In this document: positions 7,084-14,358 of the stretch, piece by piece
Layout: each line of letters opens with the position of its first letter
How positions within the stretch are numbered: the stretch's first letter is position 1
Source: Oscillospiraceae bacterium
GTDB taxonomy: Bacteria > Bacillota > Clostridia > Oscillospirales > Ruminococcaceae
Direction of reading: 5' to 3'
Assembly: GCA_020024615.1 (NCBI GenBank)
Contig: JAHHTP010000025.1
Coordinates: 1-22,016 of the forward strand
DNA length: 22,016 bases
Notes under the pieces: generated by a model
Told to the model about the DNA's origin: nothing
The model's database searches: none
The model's input: only the letters and a program-made list of their open reading frames with translations
Program-made: the position numbers and the translations under genes

Positions 7084-7707
7084 ATGTTTACTTACGAAGA
7101 AAAAGATACCAAAAATGTGCGTGAAACCTACGAATGGGATAATATCTGGTGGGAACATGCCGAAAACACCACTACACCGCGCGTCTTAGCCATTGGCGAC
7201 TCCATCTCCTGTGGTTGGCGCACCACCCTCAACCAGTACTATGATGGCAAAATCTATGTCGATGGTTTCGGATCATCCAAGGGAATCGACAATGCGTTCC
7301 TGCTGCCCGGCATTAAACTGATGGCTTCTCAAATGCCTCAGTTCGATGTCATTCTGTTCAACAATGGCCTGCATGGCTTCCACCTGTCGGATGAAGAATA
7401 CGCCAAATACTATGAAGCGGTTGTAACCGAGCTAAAAAACACTTATTCGGATAAAAAATTCTTTATCCTTTTAACCACCCCAGTTCGAGAAAATACCGAT
7501 ATTTCCAAAGTGCATCCACGCACTGACATCGTCAAAGCTAGAAATGCAGCTGCGGCAAAAATCGCAGCTGATAAAGACATCCCTATCATCGACCTGTTTT
7601 CGATTCTAATTGACCACCCGGAACTGTATTCTCAAGATGGCGTACATCTAACACAAGAAGGTTATCAGCTGCTTGCTTCCACCATTGCAGATGCAATCCG
7701 TGAGTAA
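7084..7707 (+). CDS. SGNH/GDSL-family hydrolase
   Basis: A 207-residue cytoplasmic esterase/lipase-like protein with no signal peptide. Block I is AIGDSIS with nucleophile Ser40; Gly in GFGSS is the block II region; FNNGLHG (92-98) takes the place of the GxND block III; block V is DGVHLT with Asp185 and His188 completing the triad. Members of this family remove acetyl or acyl groups from sugars, lipids or small molecules; the substrate cannot be read from the sequence. ATG 7084 has AAGGGGG nine bases upstream. It is a single-gene unit with its own promoter and terminator. Confidence 0.88.
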   Translation: MFTYEEKDTKNVRETYEWDNIWWEHAENTTTPRVLAIGDSISCGWRTTLNQYYDGKIYVDGFGSSKGIDNAFLLPGIKLMASQMPQFDVILFNNGLHGFHLSDEEYAKYYEAVVTELKNTYSDKKFFILLTTPVRENTDISKVHPRTDIVKARNAAAAKIAADKDIPIIDLFSILIDHPELYSQDGVHLTQEGYQLLASTIADAIRE

Positions 7708-7738
7708 TTTATAAACCTAAAAATTTAGTTCAAAACAG

Positions 7739-7769
7739 AAAAACCGCTCTATTTCTGAGCGGTTTTTTT
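7739..7769. terminator. Bidirectional Rho-independent terminator
   Basis: An 11-bp stem (7739-7749 with 7757-7767, core AACCGCTC/GAGCGGTT) closes a seven-base loop. On the + strand it runs into a T tract ending the SGNH gene. On the minus strand it begins at the stop codon of the PH-domain gene and ends in TTTTT, so it serves both convergent genes. Confidence 0.9.
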
Positions 7770-9219
7770 ATATTCCCATAATCTGCTCTACCTCTTTACG
7801 GTTGAGATTACATACGGTGAAATGCGCCTTTTTCTCATCTCGGACATAAATCAGCAGGTCACATCCGCCGTTCATCCTCTGGAAAACCGTCTGCCGGATG
7901 GTAAAACTGGTGATTTTCTCTTTCTGTACCACCGTTGTCATAAACCGATATCCGTAGGTGTAACGGAAGGTGTACACATCCTGTGTTTTTCCTGCACCGT
8001 TATGAAAATACGCCGTGATGCGCACCACAAATAACCATAGCGTTGGGATTAGCATAGCAGCACCAACAAACAGCACCGTATCCTTCAAATTCGGCAAGAG
8101 CAGCGATAATTTCCAGAATAACAGGATTTCCCCGATACTCATCCAAAATGGCAGTGCGGCAAACCGCAGAAGATACTTCTTCTTGGATCGAATTTGATTG
8201 GATGTTATGGGATATTCCGGCAGCAGCAGCGAAAGCTGCGCCTTTACCCGTGTATTGGTTCCAGCCGGAAGCAGTACTGCAAGGTTCTGACTCTGCTTTC
8301 CGTAACCACAGCTGCGCACAAATACTGACTGTACACCAAGCAGCCTTGTCACAAAGGTCTGACGGATATCCAAACGATTGATGCGTTTCACCTGAATCCA
8401 GTGATCGTATCTGGAAAGCATTCCACAAATAATTGCCATGGCATTTCCCTGTCGCATAACGGTAAAACGCATATTCTTCACCGTATGCATCAAAAAAGAT
8501 ATACTCCATGTGATAATCAGAATATATGCAATCCACGCCGCAACTGGTGGAATTTTAATAACAAGCTTATTTGCAAACTGATACAGATATTCAAAATTGT
8601 CGGTAATCAGCTGGCGGATATCAATACTGAACAAATCACCAAATCCAGAGATGGTTGCTGATATAAACAAAATTCCGCTGAGAGAATCGGAGGATAAAAA
8701 AGATAAAAACAAAATCTCCCACCATTTCCCACGCGAAATTCGCCGTGCCGCCTGATGGTCAATGCAGACTTTCGACAGTTCATGCCGGATTGTGTCATAT
8801 TGCCGATAGCTGAGTGCAATTTTAAAATCCGCCTCATGCTTTCCACCAGCATCGGTATCCAAATATACCAGACAATATCGCAACGGAAACCAGAAAAAGC
8901 TTTTCTCACATACCAACACACTGATTTCTGAAAATGGAATATATCCTCTGCGATGTAAAATCAATCCATTCTGACAGATAATTCCCTGCCCTTCTATCCG
9001 AAACCCGGTTGCCAGATATCGCATATATCCGAAACCGAACATTCCGAAAATCGCCAGCAGATCCACCCATACATAGCGATTCCAGTTGGTAAAATCATTC
9101 TGGGATGAAAAAAGCGCACGAACAATCGGAATCAACAACAGCAATATCTGCCGCAATGAGTACAGTACAATGGTCGCCGGATGTGGACGCACCCATTTTT
9201 CCGATTTTGTTCTGCGCAT
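7768..9219 (-). CDS. Membrane protein with bacterial PH domains (YdbT-like)
   Basis: A 483-residue membrane protein with the layout of Bacillus YdbT: a pair of N-terminal helices (about 17-36 and 50-69) followed by a bPH2 domain (TGFRIEGQGIICQNGLILHRR region, about 72-150), two further helices (about 168-190 and 225-246) with a second PH domain (about 250-318, FTVMRQGNAMAIICGMLSR), and two more (about 350-375 and 381-402) with a third (about 415-482). In Bacillus ydbT lies beside the short gene ydbS; no such partner is in this window. Role unknown; an envelope role is commonly supposed. ATG 9219 has AGGAGAAGG just upstream. The gene has its own promoter at 9262-9290 and shares a terminator with the SGNH gene. 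Confidence 0.85.
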   Translation of the reverse strand: MRRTKSEKWVRPHPATIVLYSLRQILLLLIPIVRALFSSQNDFTNWNRYVWVDLLAIFGMFGFGYMRYLATGFRIEGQGIICQNGLILHRRGYIPFSEISVLVCEKSFFWFPLRYCLVYLDTDAGGKHEADFKIALSYRQYDTIRHELSKVCIDHQAARRISRGKWWEILFLSFLSSDSLSGILFISATISGFGDLFSIDIRQLITDNFEYLYQFANKLVIKIPPVAAWIAYILIITWSISFLMHTVKNMRFTVMRQGNAMAIICGMLSRYDHWIQVKRINRLDIRQTFVTRLLGVQSVFVRSCGYGKQSQNLAVLLPAGTNTRVKAQLSLLLPEYPITSNQIRSKKKYLLRFAALPFWMSIGEILLFWKLSLLLPNLKDTVLFVGAAMLIPTLWLFVVRITAYFHNGAGKTQDVYTFRYTYGYRFMTTVVQKEKITSFTIRQTVFQRMNGGCDLLIYVRDEKKAHFTVCNLNRKEVEQIMGI

Positions 9220-9261
9220 AAACCTTCTCCTGTATGGAATTATGGCTGGTTAACAGCCGCT

Positions 9262-9290
9262 TTTATAAAAATAAGAATGTACAGTGTCAT
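9262..9290 (-). promoter_or_regulatory. Sigma-A promoter of the PH-domain protein gene
   Basis: On the minus strand ATGACA (9285-9290), 17-base spacer, TATAAA (9262-9267), about 40 bases upstream of ATG 9219. Confidence 0.65.
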
Positions 9291-9311
9291 ATGCAGATAT
9301 GATTCTGTCCG

Positions 9312-9331
9312 ATTACCACACGGATGGTAAT
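9312..9331. repeat. Small inverted repeat between the racemase and PH-protein genes
   Basis: Perfect 7-bp arms ATTACCA (9312-9318) and TGGTAAT (9325-9331) with a six-base loop. No T tract follows on either strand, so it is not a standard terminator. It sits about 20 bases upstream of the -35 box of the next promoter, where an operator could be. Confidence 0.35.
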
Positions 9332-9353
9332 ATTGCTTAACAAACCGTACTCC

Positions 9354-10094
9354 TTAATCCGCAAATAGTTTTAAACCGCGTTTATACAACGCTTCTTCGC
9401 TGACTGGATAGCCACACGCCTGAATCGTATTAACCGCCAATACATCCAAACTGTCAATATACTGCTTCGACAGATGATACTGCTGCTTGATTACCGATAA
9501 TTCCGTACATCCTAAAATAATGCGATCACAGCCCCGCTCTTTTAAGTGAGCAGCAACCATATAGAAATCCTCCATCGTCACCGGAGCATTCGCTTTGACC
9601 TCATCATAAATCAGCATCATCACTTTATCCTGATATTTTGCATCTGGAACAACGCTCTCAATCCCTTGTGCTGTTAGTGCCTGCTGAAACAATCCAGTCT
9701 GCACGGTGCCGGTGGTCGCCATAATCCCCACCGTTTTGGCTCCCTGCCGCTTTAATTCCTTGGCAGTTAAAGTAATCATATTCAGAAACGGCACATTTAA
9801 TCCCGATTCAATCTCATCATGAAAATAATGTGCGGTGTTGCAGGGGGTAACAATTACCTCTGCACCCATCTGCTCCAATTTTCTGGCATCTGCCGCCATA
9901 ATCGGACCCGGATTCGGCTTGGAATGATCTAAAATATGCGCCGTTCTATCCGGTATGCTGCAATGGTTAAGTACAATCATATCAAGGTTTTGCTGATCGG
10001 TCTCCGATTCGGTCATGTCCACGATCTTCTCCATAAAATATGCGGTTGCCATCGGACCAACACCGCCGATGATACCAAGTAATTTCTTATCCAT
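9354..10094 (-). CDS. Aspartate/glutamate racemase family protein (probable aspartate racemase)
   Basis: A 246-residue cofactor-independent racemase. It opens LLGIIGGVGPMAT and carries both catalytic cysteines in their usual contexts: TPCNTAHYF (Cys85) and LGCTELS (Cys196). The family interconverts L- and D-forms of aspartate or glutamate. ATG 10094 is preferred over the longer in-frame start at 10160 because GAAAGG stands nine bases before it and the protein then begins at the family position; the longer form would overlap the upstream gene. It is the last gene of the operon, 34 bases after a D-aspartate-ligase-like ATP-grasp gene, which favours D-aspartate supply for peptidoglycan. In Enterococcus faecium and Lactococcus lactis an aspartate racemase gene is likewise linked to the D-aspartate ligase gene. 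Confidence 0.88.
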   Translation of the reverse strand: MDKKLLGIIGGVGPMATAYFMEKIVDMTESETDQQNLDMIVLNHCSIPDRTAHILDHSKPNPGPIMAADARKLEQMGAEVIVTPCNTAHYFHDEIESGLNVPFLNMITLTAKELKRQGAKTVGIMATTGTVQTGLFQQALTAQGIESVVPDAKYQDKVMMLIYDEVKANAPVTMEDFYMVAAHLKERGCDRIILGCTELSVIKQQYHLSKQYIDSLDVLAVNTIQACGYPVSEEALYKRGLKLFAD

Positions 10095-10128
10095 ACGGAT
10101 GCGCCTTTCTATTATATGAGCCGGAAAC

Positions 10129-11364
10129 TTATTTTTTTGCCGGCATACCCTTCTTGCCAAAATATTTTTTGTATTTTCGATACTGATTCATCAAAGAAAG
10201 CTGGAGACGCACTCTGCGCTTAACATTCAAATCCGGTTCATAGTGCATCGAATTGCACCATCTGCCTTCTTTGATCAACTGCATTGCCTTCTCGGTCAGT
10301 TCTTTATTCTGGCAGTATTTCTTGATAACACCTTTCGGAATCATGGTCCACAGGCACTCGTTGGTGGCATAGGTCAGCTGCTGCGGTTTGTGGTATACCA
10401 CATCATCAACCAGCCATTTGGCAAGATTGTAGCCCGCTCCGGTGACAAAGAAACTGGAACGACCCTGACGAATATTGATTTCAAACAGTTTGTATTCGCC
10501 ATCACGGCTGTCATATTTGATGTCGAAGTTTGCAAAACCGGAGTAACCAATATCCTCTAAGAAATACTGGAATTTATCCAACAATTTCTGGTCAAAGGTG
10601 TTAATAACTGCTGCATACGAACCGATGCCTTGTGGGGTATGCTCCTCTAAAAGTGCATGTCCCAGACTCATCAGCTTGACCTTGTGGTCAGTACCGACAT
10701 AGCAGTTTAATACGCGCATATTGGAATCATCGCCTGGGATATATTCCTGAACAGTCAAATGATCCTGATAGGTACTGTTGTAGATTGCCTCAAAAATGCG
10801 CAAAAATTCCGCTTTATCCTGCGCAATGAATACTTTTAATTTACCTGGGAAGGAACATTTCCAGTATTCTACGGAATTAGATGGTTTGATAATAACCGGA
10901 AAATCAAACGGCAGTTTTGCATCTTTATAGTTGTCCTTGGTTAGAACGGTAGTCTTCGGATATAGAAAGCCGTACTTATCACAAATTTTATAGAAATTCT
11001 CTTTCAGCTGTAATTCCTGCAAAAGCGGCTCAGAAATACAGTTGAAGCAGAATCTCTCTCTTAACTGATCCTGAAAATGAATCATCAGCTTGATATAGCC
11101 GTCTGAACATGGTACTAAAACCAGTTTTTTGCCAGCGTATTTGTCAGCAATCCGATTCATGGTCTTGATGAACACTTCAGGATTCTCCAGATCCGGCTCA
11201 AACTCAAACTGAATCAGTTTGGTATCGGCGGTTGCTGAAAGCTGCCATCTACATACCGCAACCGAGGTAATACCATATTCCTCGTGAAATGCTCTTGCCA
11301 TACCATATGCATTTACATCACTGCCAAGCAAAATCGGCAGAAAATCTACGACACCCTGTTCCAT
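10129..11364 (-). CDS. ATP-grasp carboxylate-amine ligase, probable D-aspartate ligase of peptidoglycan
   Basis: A 411-residue cytoplasmic ATP-grasp enzyme. The N-terminal LLGSDVNAYGMARAFHEEYG is characteristic of the carboxylate-amine ligase group that includes the D-aspartate ligases (Aslfm type) of Enterococcus and Lactococcus. The ATP-grasp core shows the nucleotide-site segments VIIKPSNS (157-164) and VQEYIPGDD (205-213), and metal ligands Asp281, Glu295 and Asn297 in FANFDIKYD and LFEINIRQGR. D-aspartate ligases join the beta-carboxyl of D-Asp to the side-chain amine of L-Lys in UDP-MurNAc-pentapeptide. The gene lies between a MurE-like ligase (20-base gap) and an Asp/Glu racemase (34-base gap), which supports this substrate. 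AGGAGG stands ten bases before ATG 11364. Substrate is inferred, not proven. Confidence 0.8.
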   Translation of the reverse strand: MEQGVVDFLPILLGSDVNAYGMARAFHEEYGITSVAVCRWQLSATADTKLIQFEFEPDLENPEVFIKTMNRIADKYAGKKLVLVPCSDGYIKLMIHFQDQLRERFCFNCISEPLLQELQLKENFYKICDKYGFLYPKTTVLTKDNYKDAKLPFDFPVIIKPSNSVEYWKCSFPGKLKVFIAQDKAEFLRIFEAIYNSTYQDHLTVQEYIPGDDSNMRVLNCYVGTDHKVKLMSLGHALLEEHTPQGIGSYAAVINTFDQKLLDKFQYFLEDIGYSGFANFDIKYDSRDGEYKLFEINIRQGRSSFFVTGAGYNLAKWLVDDVVYHKPQQLTYATNECLWTMIPKGVIKKYCQNKELTEKAMQLIKEGRWCNSMHYEPDLNVKRRVRLQLSLMNQYRKYKKYFGKKGMPAKK

Positions 11365-11384
11365 TTTATTTTTTCCTCCTGCTG

Positions 11385-12908
11385 TTACAGCGCAGCCTGC
11401 ATCGTATCTGCGATGCGCAGTACAATTTCTTTTTCACAAAACGGCACCTTCACACCGTCAATTAGCTGATAATTTTCATGACCCTTACCAGCAAGCACAA
11501 TCATATCTCCTGGCTGATAATGGGAGATTGCGTATGCCACGGCCTTGTTACGATCCGGTATTTTAATATATTCAGTATCGCTGCCTGCAAATGCAAGTGC
11601 AATCTCGTCTACAATCTGCATCGGATCCTCAGTATCCGGGTTATCCGATGTCAAAATACAGAAATCCGCATACTTCGACGCCACATGGCCAAGCTGCGCG
11701 CGTCTGATCTGACTGCGGCATCCAACCGAACCAAACAACACCACCAAACGCTTATAGTCAAATTGCTGCAAAGTGGTCAGCAGACTTTCCATACTCAACT
11801 CATTATGTGCATAGTCAATAATCACTGTTGCATCCGGCAATGCAGAAACCAATTCGATTCTCCCTGGTACCACAGCCGCTTTCAAAGCAGCCTCAATCTG
11901 ATCTACACACGCTTCTTCCTGTCGCATTTCAAAAACCAAACGACAGACCGCAAGCACCGCCAATGCGTTAGATACCGAAAATTCGCCAGGTTGTCCAATC
12001 TGAAACATTCGCTCTTTCCCAAATACATTGCAGCAAAACTGCTCGCCGAGTGCGTTAGCTGACTGCCATGAGGATAAATCCCATGCTCTATAATCTGAGG
12101 CGGCAGACAAGGAATAGGTGCAGTACCGCTTATTTTCAGCAACACAAGCCTCTGCCATCACTTTTGCATGGACATCATCAGCATTTAACACGCCCCAACT
12201 GCATCTTCTGAACAAATCCGCCTTACAGGCAATGTATTCTTCCATCGTTGCATGCTCTTTCGGGCCAATATGATCCGGAGAAAGATTGGTGAACACACCA
12301 ATATCAAAGTTTAGTCCCTCAATACGATGCTGTTTGACACCTAAGGAACTTACCTCCATGACGATATATTCCGCCCCTCTTGCCAGCAGGTCTGCAAACA
12401 CCTGTGCCAGCTCATAGCTTTCTGGTGTGGTATATCCGGTTGGGGTAGTCACACCATCAAATGTTACACCGTTGGTACCAATACAGCCAGTCTTAAATCC
12501 CAGTCCGTTTAATACCGAGGCAGTTAAATTAGCAATCGTAGTTTTTCCTTTGGTTCCAGTCACACCGATGATATGCAAGCGTTTTGCTGGATTGTCAAAA
12601 TACGCATGTGCCATCTTTGCAAGCGCAATTCTACCGTTCTCCACAACAATCTGTACCACATCCACTGGTAAATCCAGCTTCCTCTGCACAACAAAAACCC
12701 GACAGCCTTTTTCATATACATCAGCTGCATACTTGTGGCTGTCGTGCATCTCGCCAACGGTGCAGACAAAAACGGTTTCCTCTACCGCTCTGCGAGAGTC
12801 ATAAATGACATCTGATACAGAAATGGCAGAGAGTTCTTCGATTGTTGCATCCGTTTGATAGGATAATCCGCTTAACAGGGACAAAAGCCCCACATAGCGT
12901 TTTTGCAT
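11385..12908 (-). CDS. murE: MurE-like UDP-N-acetylmuramoyl-tripeptide synthetase with atypical specificity motif
   Basis: A 507-residue Mur ligase: N-terminal UDP-MurNAc-binding domain (DVIYDSRRAVEETVFVC), P-loop GTKGKTT (118-124), TTPES, MEVSSLGVKQHR, the lysine that is carbamylated in MurE enzymes (Lys229 in YIACKADLF), DYAHNELSMESLL and the C-terminal domain. MurE adds the third amino acid to UDP-MurNAc-L-Ala-D-Glu. Enzymes that add meso-diaminopimelate have DNPR; here it is DNPD (422-425), and the usual GGDRDKTKR loop is GSVGCRSQIRR. L-lysine, ornithine or another acceptor is therefore more likely. ATG 12908 has AAAGGAAG just upstream; a GTG at 12932 is the longer alternative without a good site. 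It follows the sugar transferase gene closely. It might be a second MurE beside a housekeeping one elsewhere. Confidence 0.85.
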   Translation of the reverse strand: MQKRYVGLLSLLSGLSYQTDATIEELSAISVSDVIYDSRRAVEETVFVCTVGEMHDSHKYAADVYEKGCRVFVVQRKLDLPVDVVQIVVENGRIALAKMAHAYFDNPAKRLHIIGVTGTKGKTTIANLTASVLNGLGFKTGCIGTNGVTFDGVTTPTGYTTPESYELAQVFADLLARGAEYIVMEVSSLGVKQHRIEGLNFDIGVFTNLSPDHIGPKEHATMEEYIACKADLFRRCSWGVLNADDVHAKVMAEACVAENKRYCTYSLSAASDYRAWDLSSWQSANALGEQFCCNVFGKERMFQIGQPGEFSVSNALAVLAVCRLVFEMRQEEACVDQIEAALKAAVVPGRIELVSALPDATVIIDYAHNELSMESLLTTLQQFDYKRLVVLFGSVGCRSQIRRAQLGHVASKYADFCILTSDNPDTEDPMQIVDEIALAFAGSDTEYIKIPDRNKAVAYAISHYQPGDMIVLAGKGHENYQLIDGVKVPFCEKEIVLRIADTMQAAL

Positions 12909-12938
12909 GGATAACTTCCTTTCTTCTATCACAAACCG

Positions 12939-14342
12939 TTATTTATTTTCCGCATTCTTCTGCGAAAACTCGGTCTTTTTCTTATCATCAAAGCCTTCGG
13001 TCGAATCTGATTTAAAGAACACCAACGCAGTCTGGAACAGAATCATAATATCCTCCCAGATGCTGTACCGCTCTATGTACATCAAATCCAGCATTAGTTT
13101 GTCACGCGGAGTCGTGTTATACTTACCCATAATCTGCGCCAGACCAGTCAAACCAGCTTTTGCACGCAATCGGAACTGAAATTCTGGAATCTCTTTATAA
13201 TACTCAGCTGCAATACTTGGACGCTCTGGACGCGGACCGACAAGGCTCATTTCACCAACAAATACATTGAACAGCTGTGGTAATTCATCCATTCTGGTTT
13301 TACGCAGAATTTTTCCTACTGGCGTAATGCGGTCATCATTTTCCTTGCAGAGCTGTGCTTTACCTGCCTTCTCAGCGTCCACACGCATAGTGCGGAACTT
13401 GATAACTTTAAAGATTTTTCCGTTTCTTGTCAATCTCTCCTGCTTATAAAATACTGGCCCCCTATCTCCTACCTTGATTGCAATTGCTTCTATGATCATA
13501 ATCGGGCTGGTAACTATAATCATAAAGGTAGAAACGAAAATATCCAGCGCGCGTTTTAAGAAACGCTGTTCTAAACTCAAACCTCGAAACGATGAGGATA
13601 ACATCGAAATATCATCCAACAGAAAATGCTTGCTACAATTGATAACAACATCTGAAAGCTCAGTAGTGGTATAAACATCCTTGTGATATTTATATGCATA
13701 ATCAATGATTTCCGCTTTCCGCGCCGCACCGATATCAATTAAAAATACCGTTTCTGCATTGCGGATTTCGTATTTCCAATTTGTATCATCCACAGACAAA
13801 ATCTTGTCCACCTGAAATTCCTTTTTCCGGCGCGCAAATCTGCGCAGATAATCATCCTTGCTGGATAAATTTCCAACGATCAGCAGACATTTTTCGGGTG
13901 GATTATACCGAAAGTACAAATTATGTGCCAGATAAGTCAGCAAAAAGACCCAGATCAGCTGAAACATCAGTACGATCAAAATAACATCAAACTCTCGAAA
14001 TTGAAGCCGGGAGTGGTTGTACTGGTTGACATTCATGATTTCCAGTTCAAAATAGGTGACAAGGTCGGTAAAGACCGTTGAAATCATCGTGGCAATTAGA
14101 ATCTCAAGTGGGCGTTTTCTACCAATCGAAAAGCCACCGTAAATGCGAATCATACATAGAGTTAGAATCACATATGTGGTCATTGTAACCGCTGCGGTAC
14201 GGGATGCCCGCATAATTTGTGGACTGGATACCGCAAAAAAGCCAAAAAATATAAAAAACAATCCTGCAAACAGCAACAGCTTAATTGCCGTTACGCCCAA
14301 ACTGCCATGCAGCGAACGCTGTTTCCTGTTTTGATCTATCAT
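12939..14342 (-). CDS. Polyprenyl-phosphate sugar-1-phosphate transferase (WbaP/WcaJ-like initiating glycosyltransferase)
   Basis: A 467-residue membrane enzyme that starts lipid-linked glycan synthesis by moving a sugar-1-phosphate onto undecaprenyl phosphate at the cytoplasmic face. N-terminal helices lie near 18-40, 50-68, 80-97 and 118-139, followed by a nucleotide-binding-like domain (CLLIVGNLSSKDDY). The C-terminal bacterial sugar transferase domain starts KRALDI (263-268), has a membrane-entering helix (270-290), then VIKFRTMR, TRMDELPQL (catalytic Asp352-Glu353), SLVGPRPERP (366-375) and GLTGLAQ (397-403). It is 16 bases after the toroid gene and 30 before murE, so it belongs to the operon. 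The sugar and the final polymer (teichoic-acid-like or capsular) cannot be told; no other glycosyltransferases are in the window. Confidence 0.9.
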   Translation of the reverse strand: MIDQNRKQRSLHGSLGVTAIKLLLFAGLFFIFFGFFAVSSPQIMRASRTAAVTMTTYVILTLCMIRIYGGFSIGRKRPLEILIATMISTVFTDLVTYFELEIMNVNQYNHSRLQFREFDVILIVLMFQLIWVFLLTYLAHNLYFRYNPPEKCLLIVGNLSSKDDYLRRFARRKKEFQVDKILSVDDTNWKYEIRNAETVFLIDIGAARKAEIIDYAYKYHKDVYTTTELSDVVINCSKHFLLDDISMLSSSFRGLSLEQRFLKRALDIFVSTFMIIVTSPIMIIEAIAIKVGDRGPVFYKQERLTRNGKIFKVIKFRTMRVDAEKAGKAQLCKENDDRITPVGKILRKTRMDELPQLFNVFVGEMSLVGPRPERPSIAAEYYKEIPEFQFRLRAKAGLTGLAQIMGKYNTTPRDKLMLDLMYIERYSIWEDIMILFQTALVFFKSDSTEGFDDKKKTEFSQKNAENK

Positions 14343-14358
14343 GAATACCTCGCCTTTC

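Noticed and set aside
9312..9331. Terminator of the racemase operon
   Set aside because: The ATTACCA/TGGTAAT hairpin has no following T tract on the minus strand, so I list it as an inverted repeat only.
10095..10160. Longer N-terminus for the racemase beginning at 10160
   Set aside because: It would overlap the end of the ATP-grasp gene, adds a basic stretch not found in the family, and lacks a ribosome binding site; ATG 10094 has one.
11478..12062. A 194-codon frame opposite the MurE-like gene
   Set aside because: Rich in Cys, His and Ser in the way of reverse-complement translations, with no recognisable domain, and opposite conserved Mur ligase motifs.
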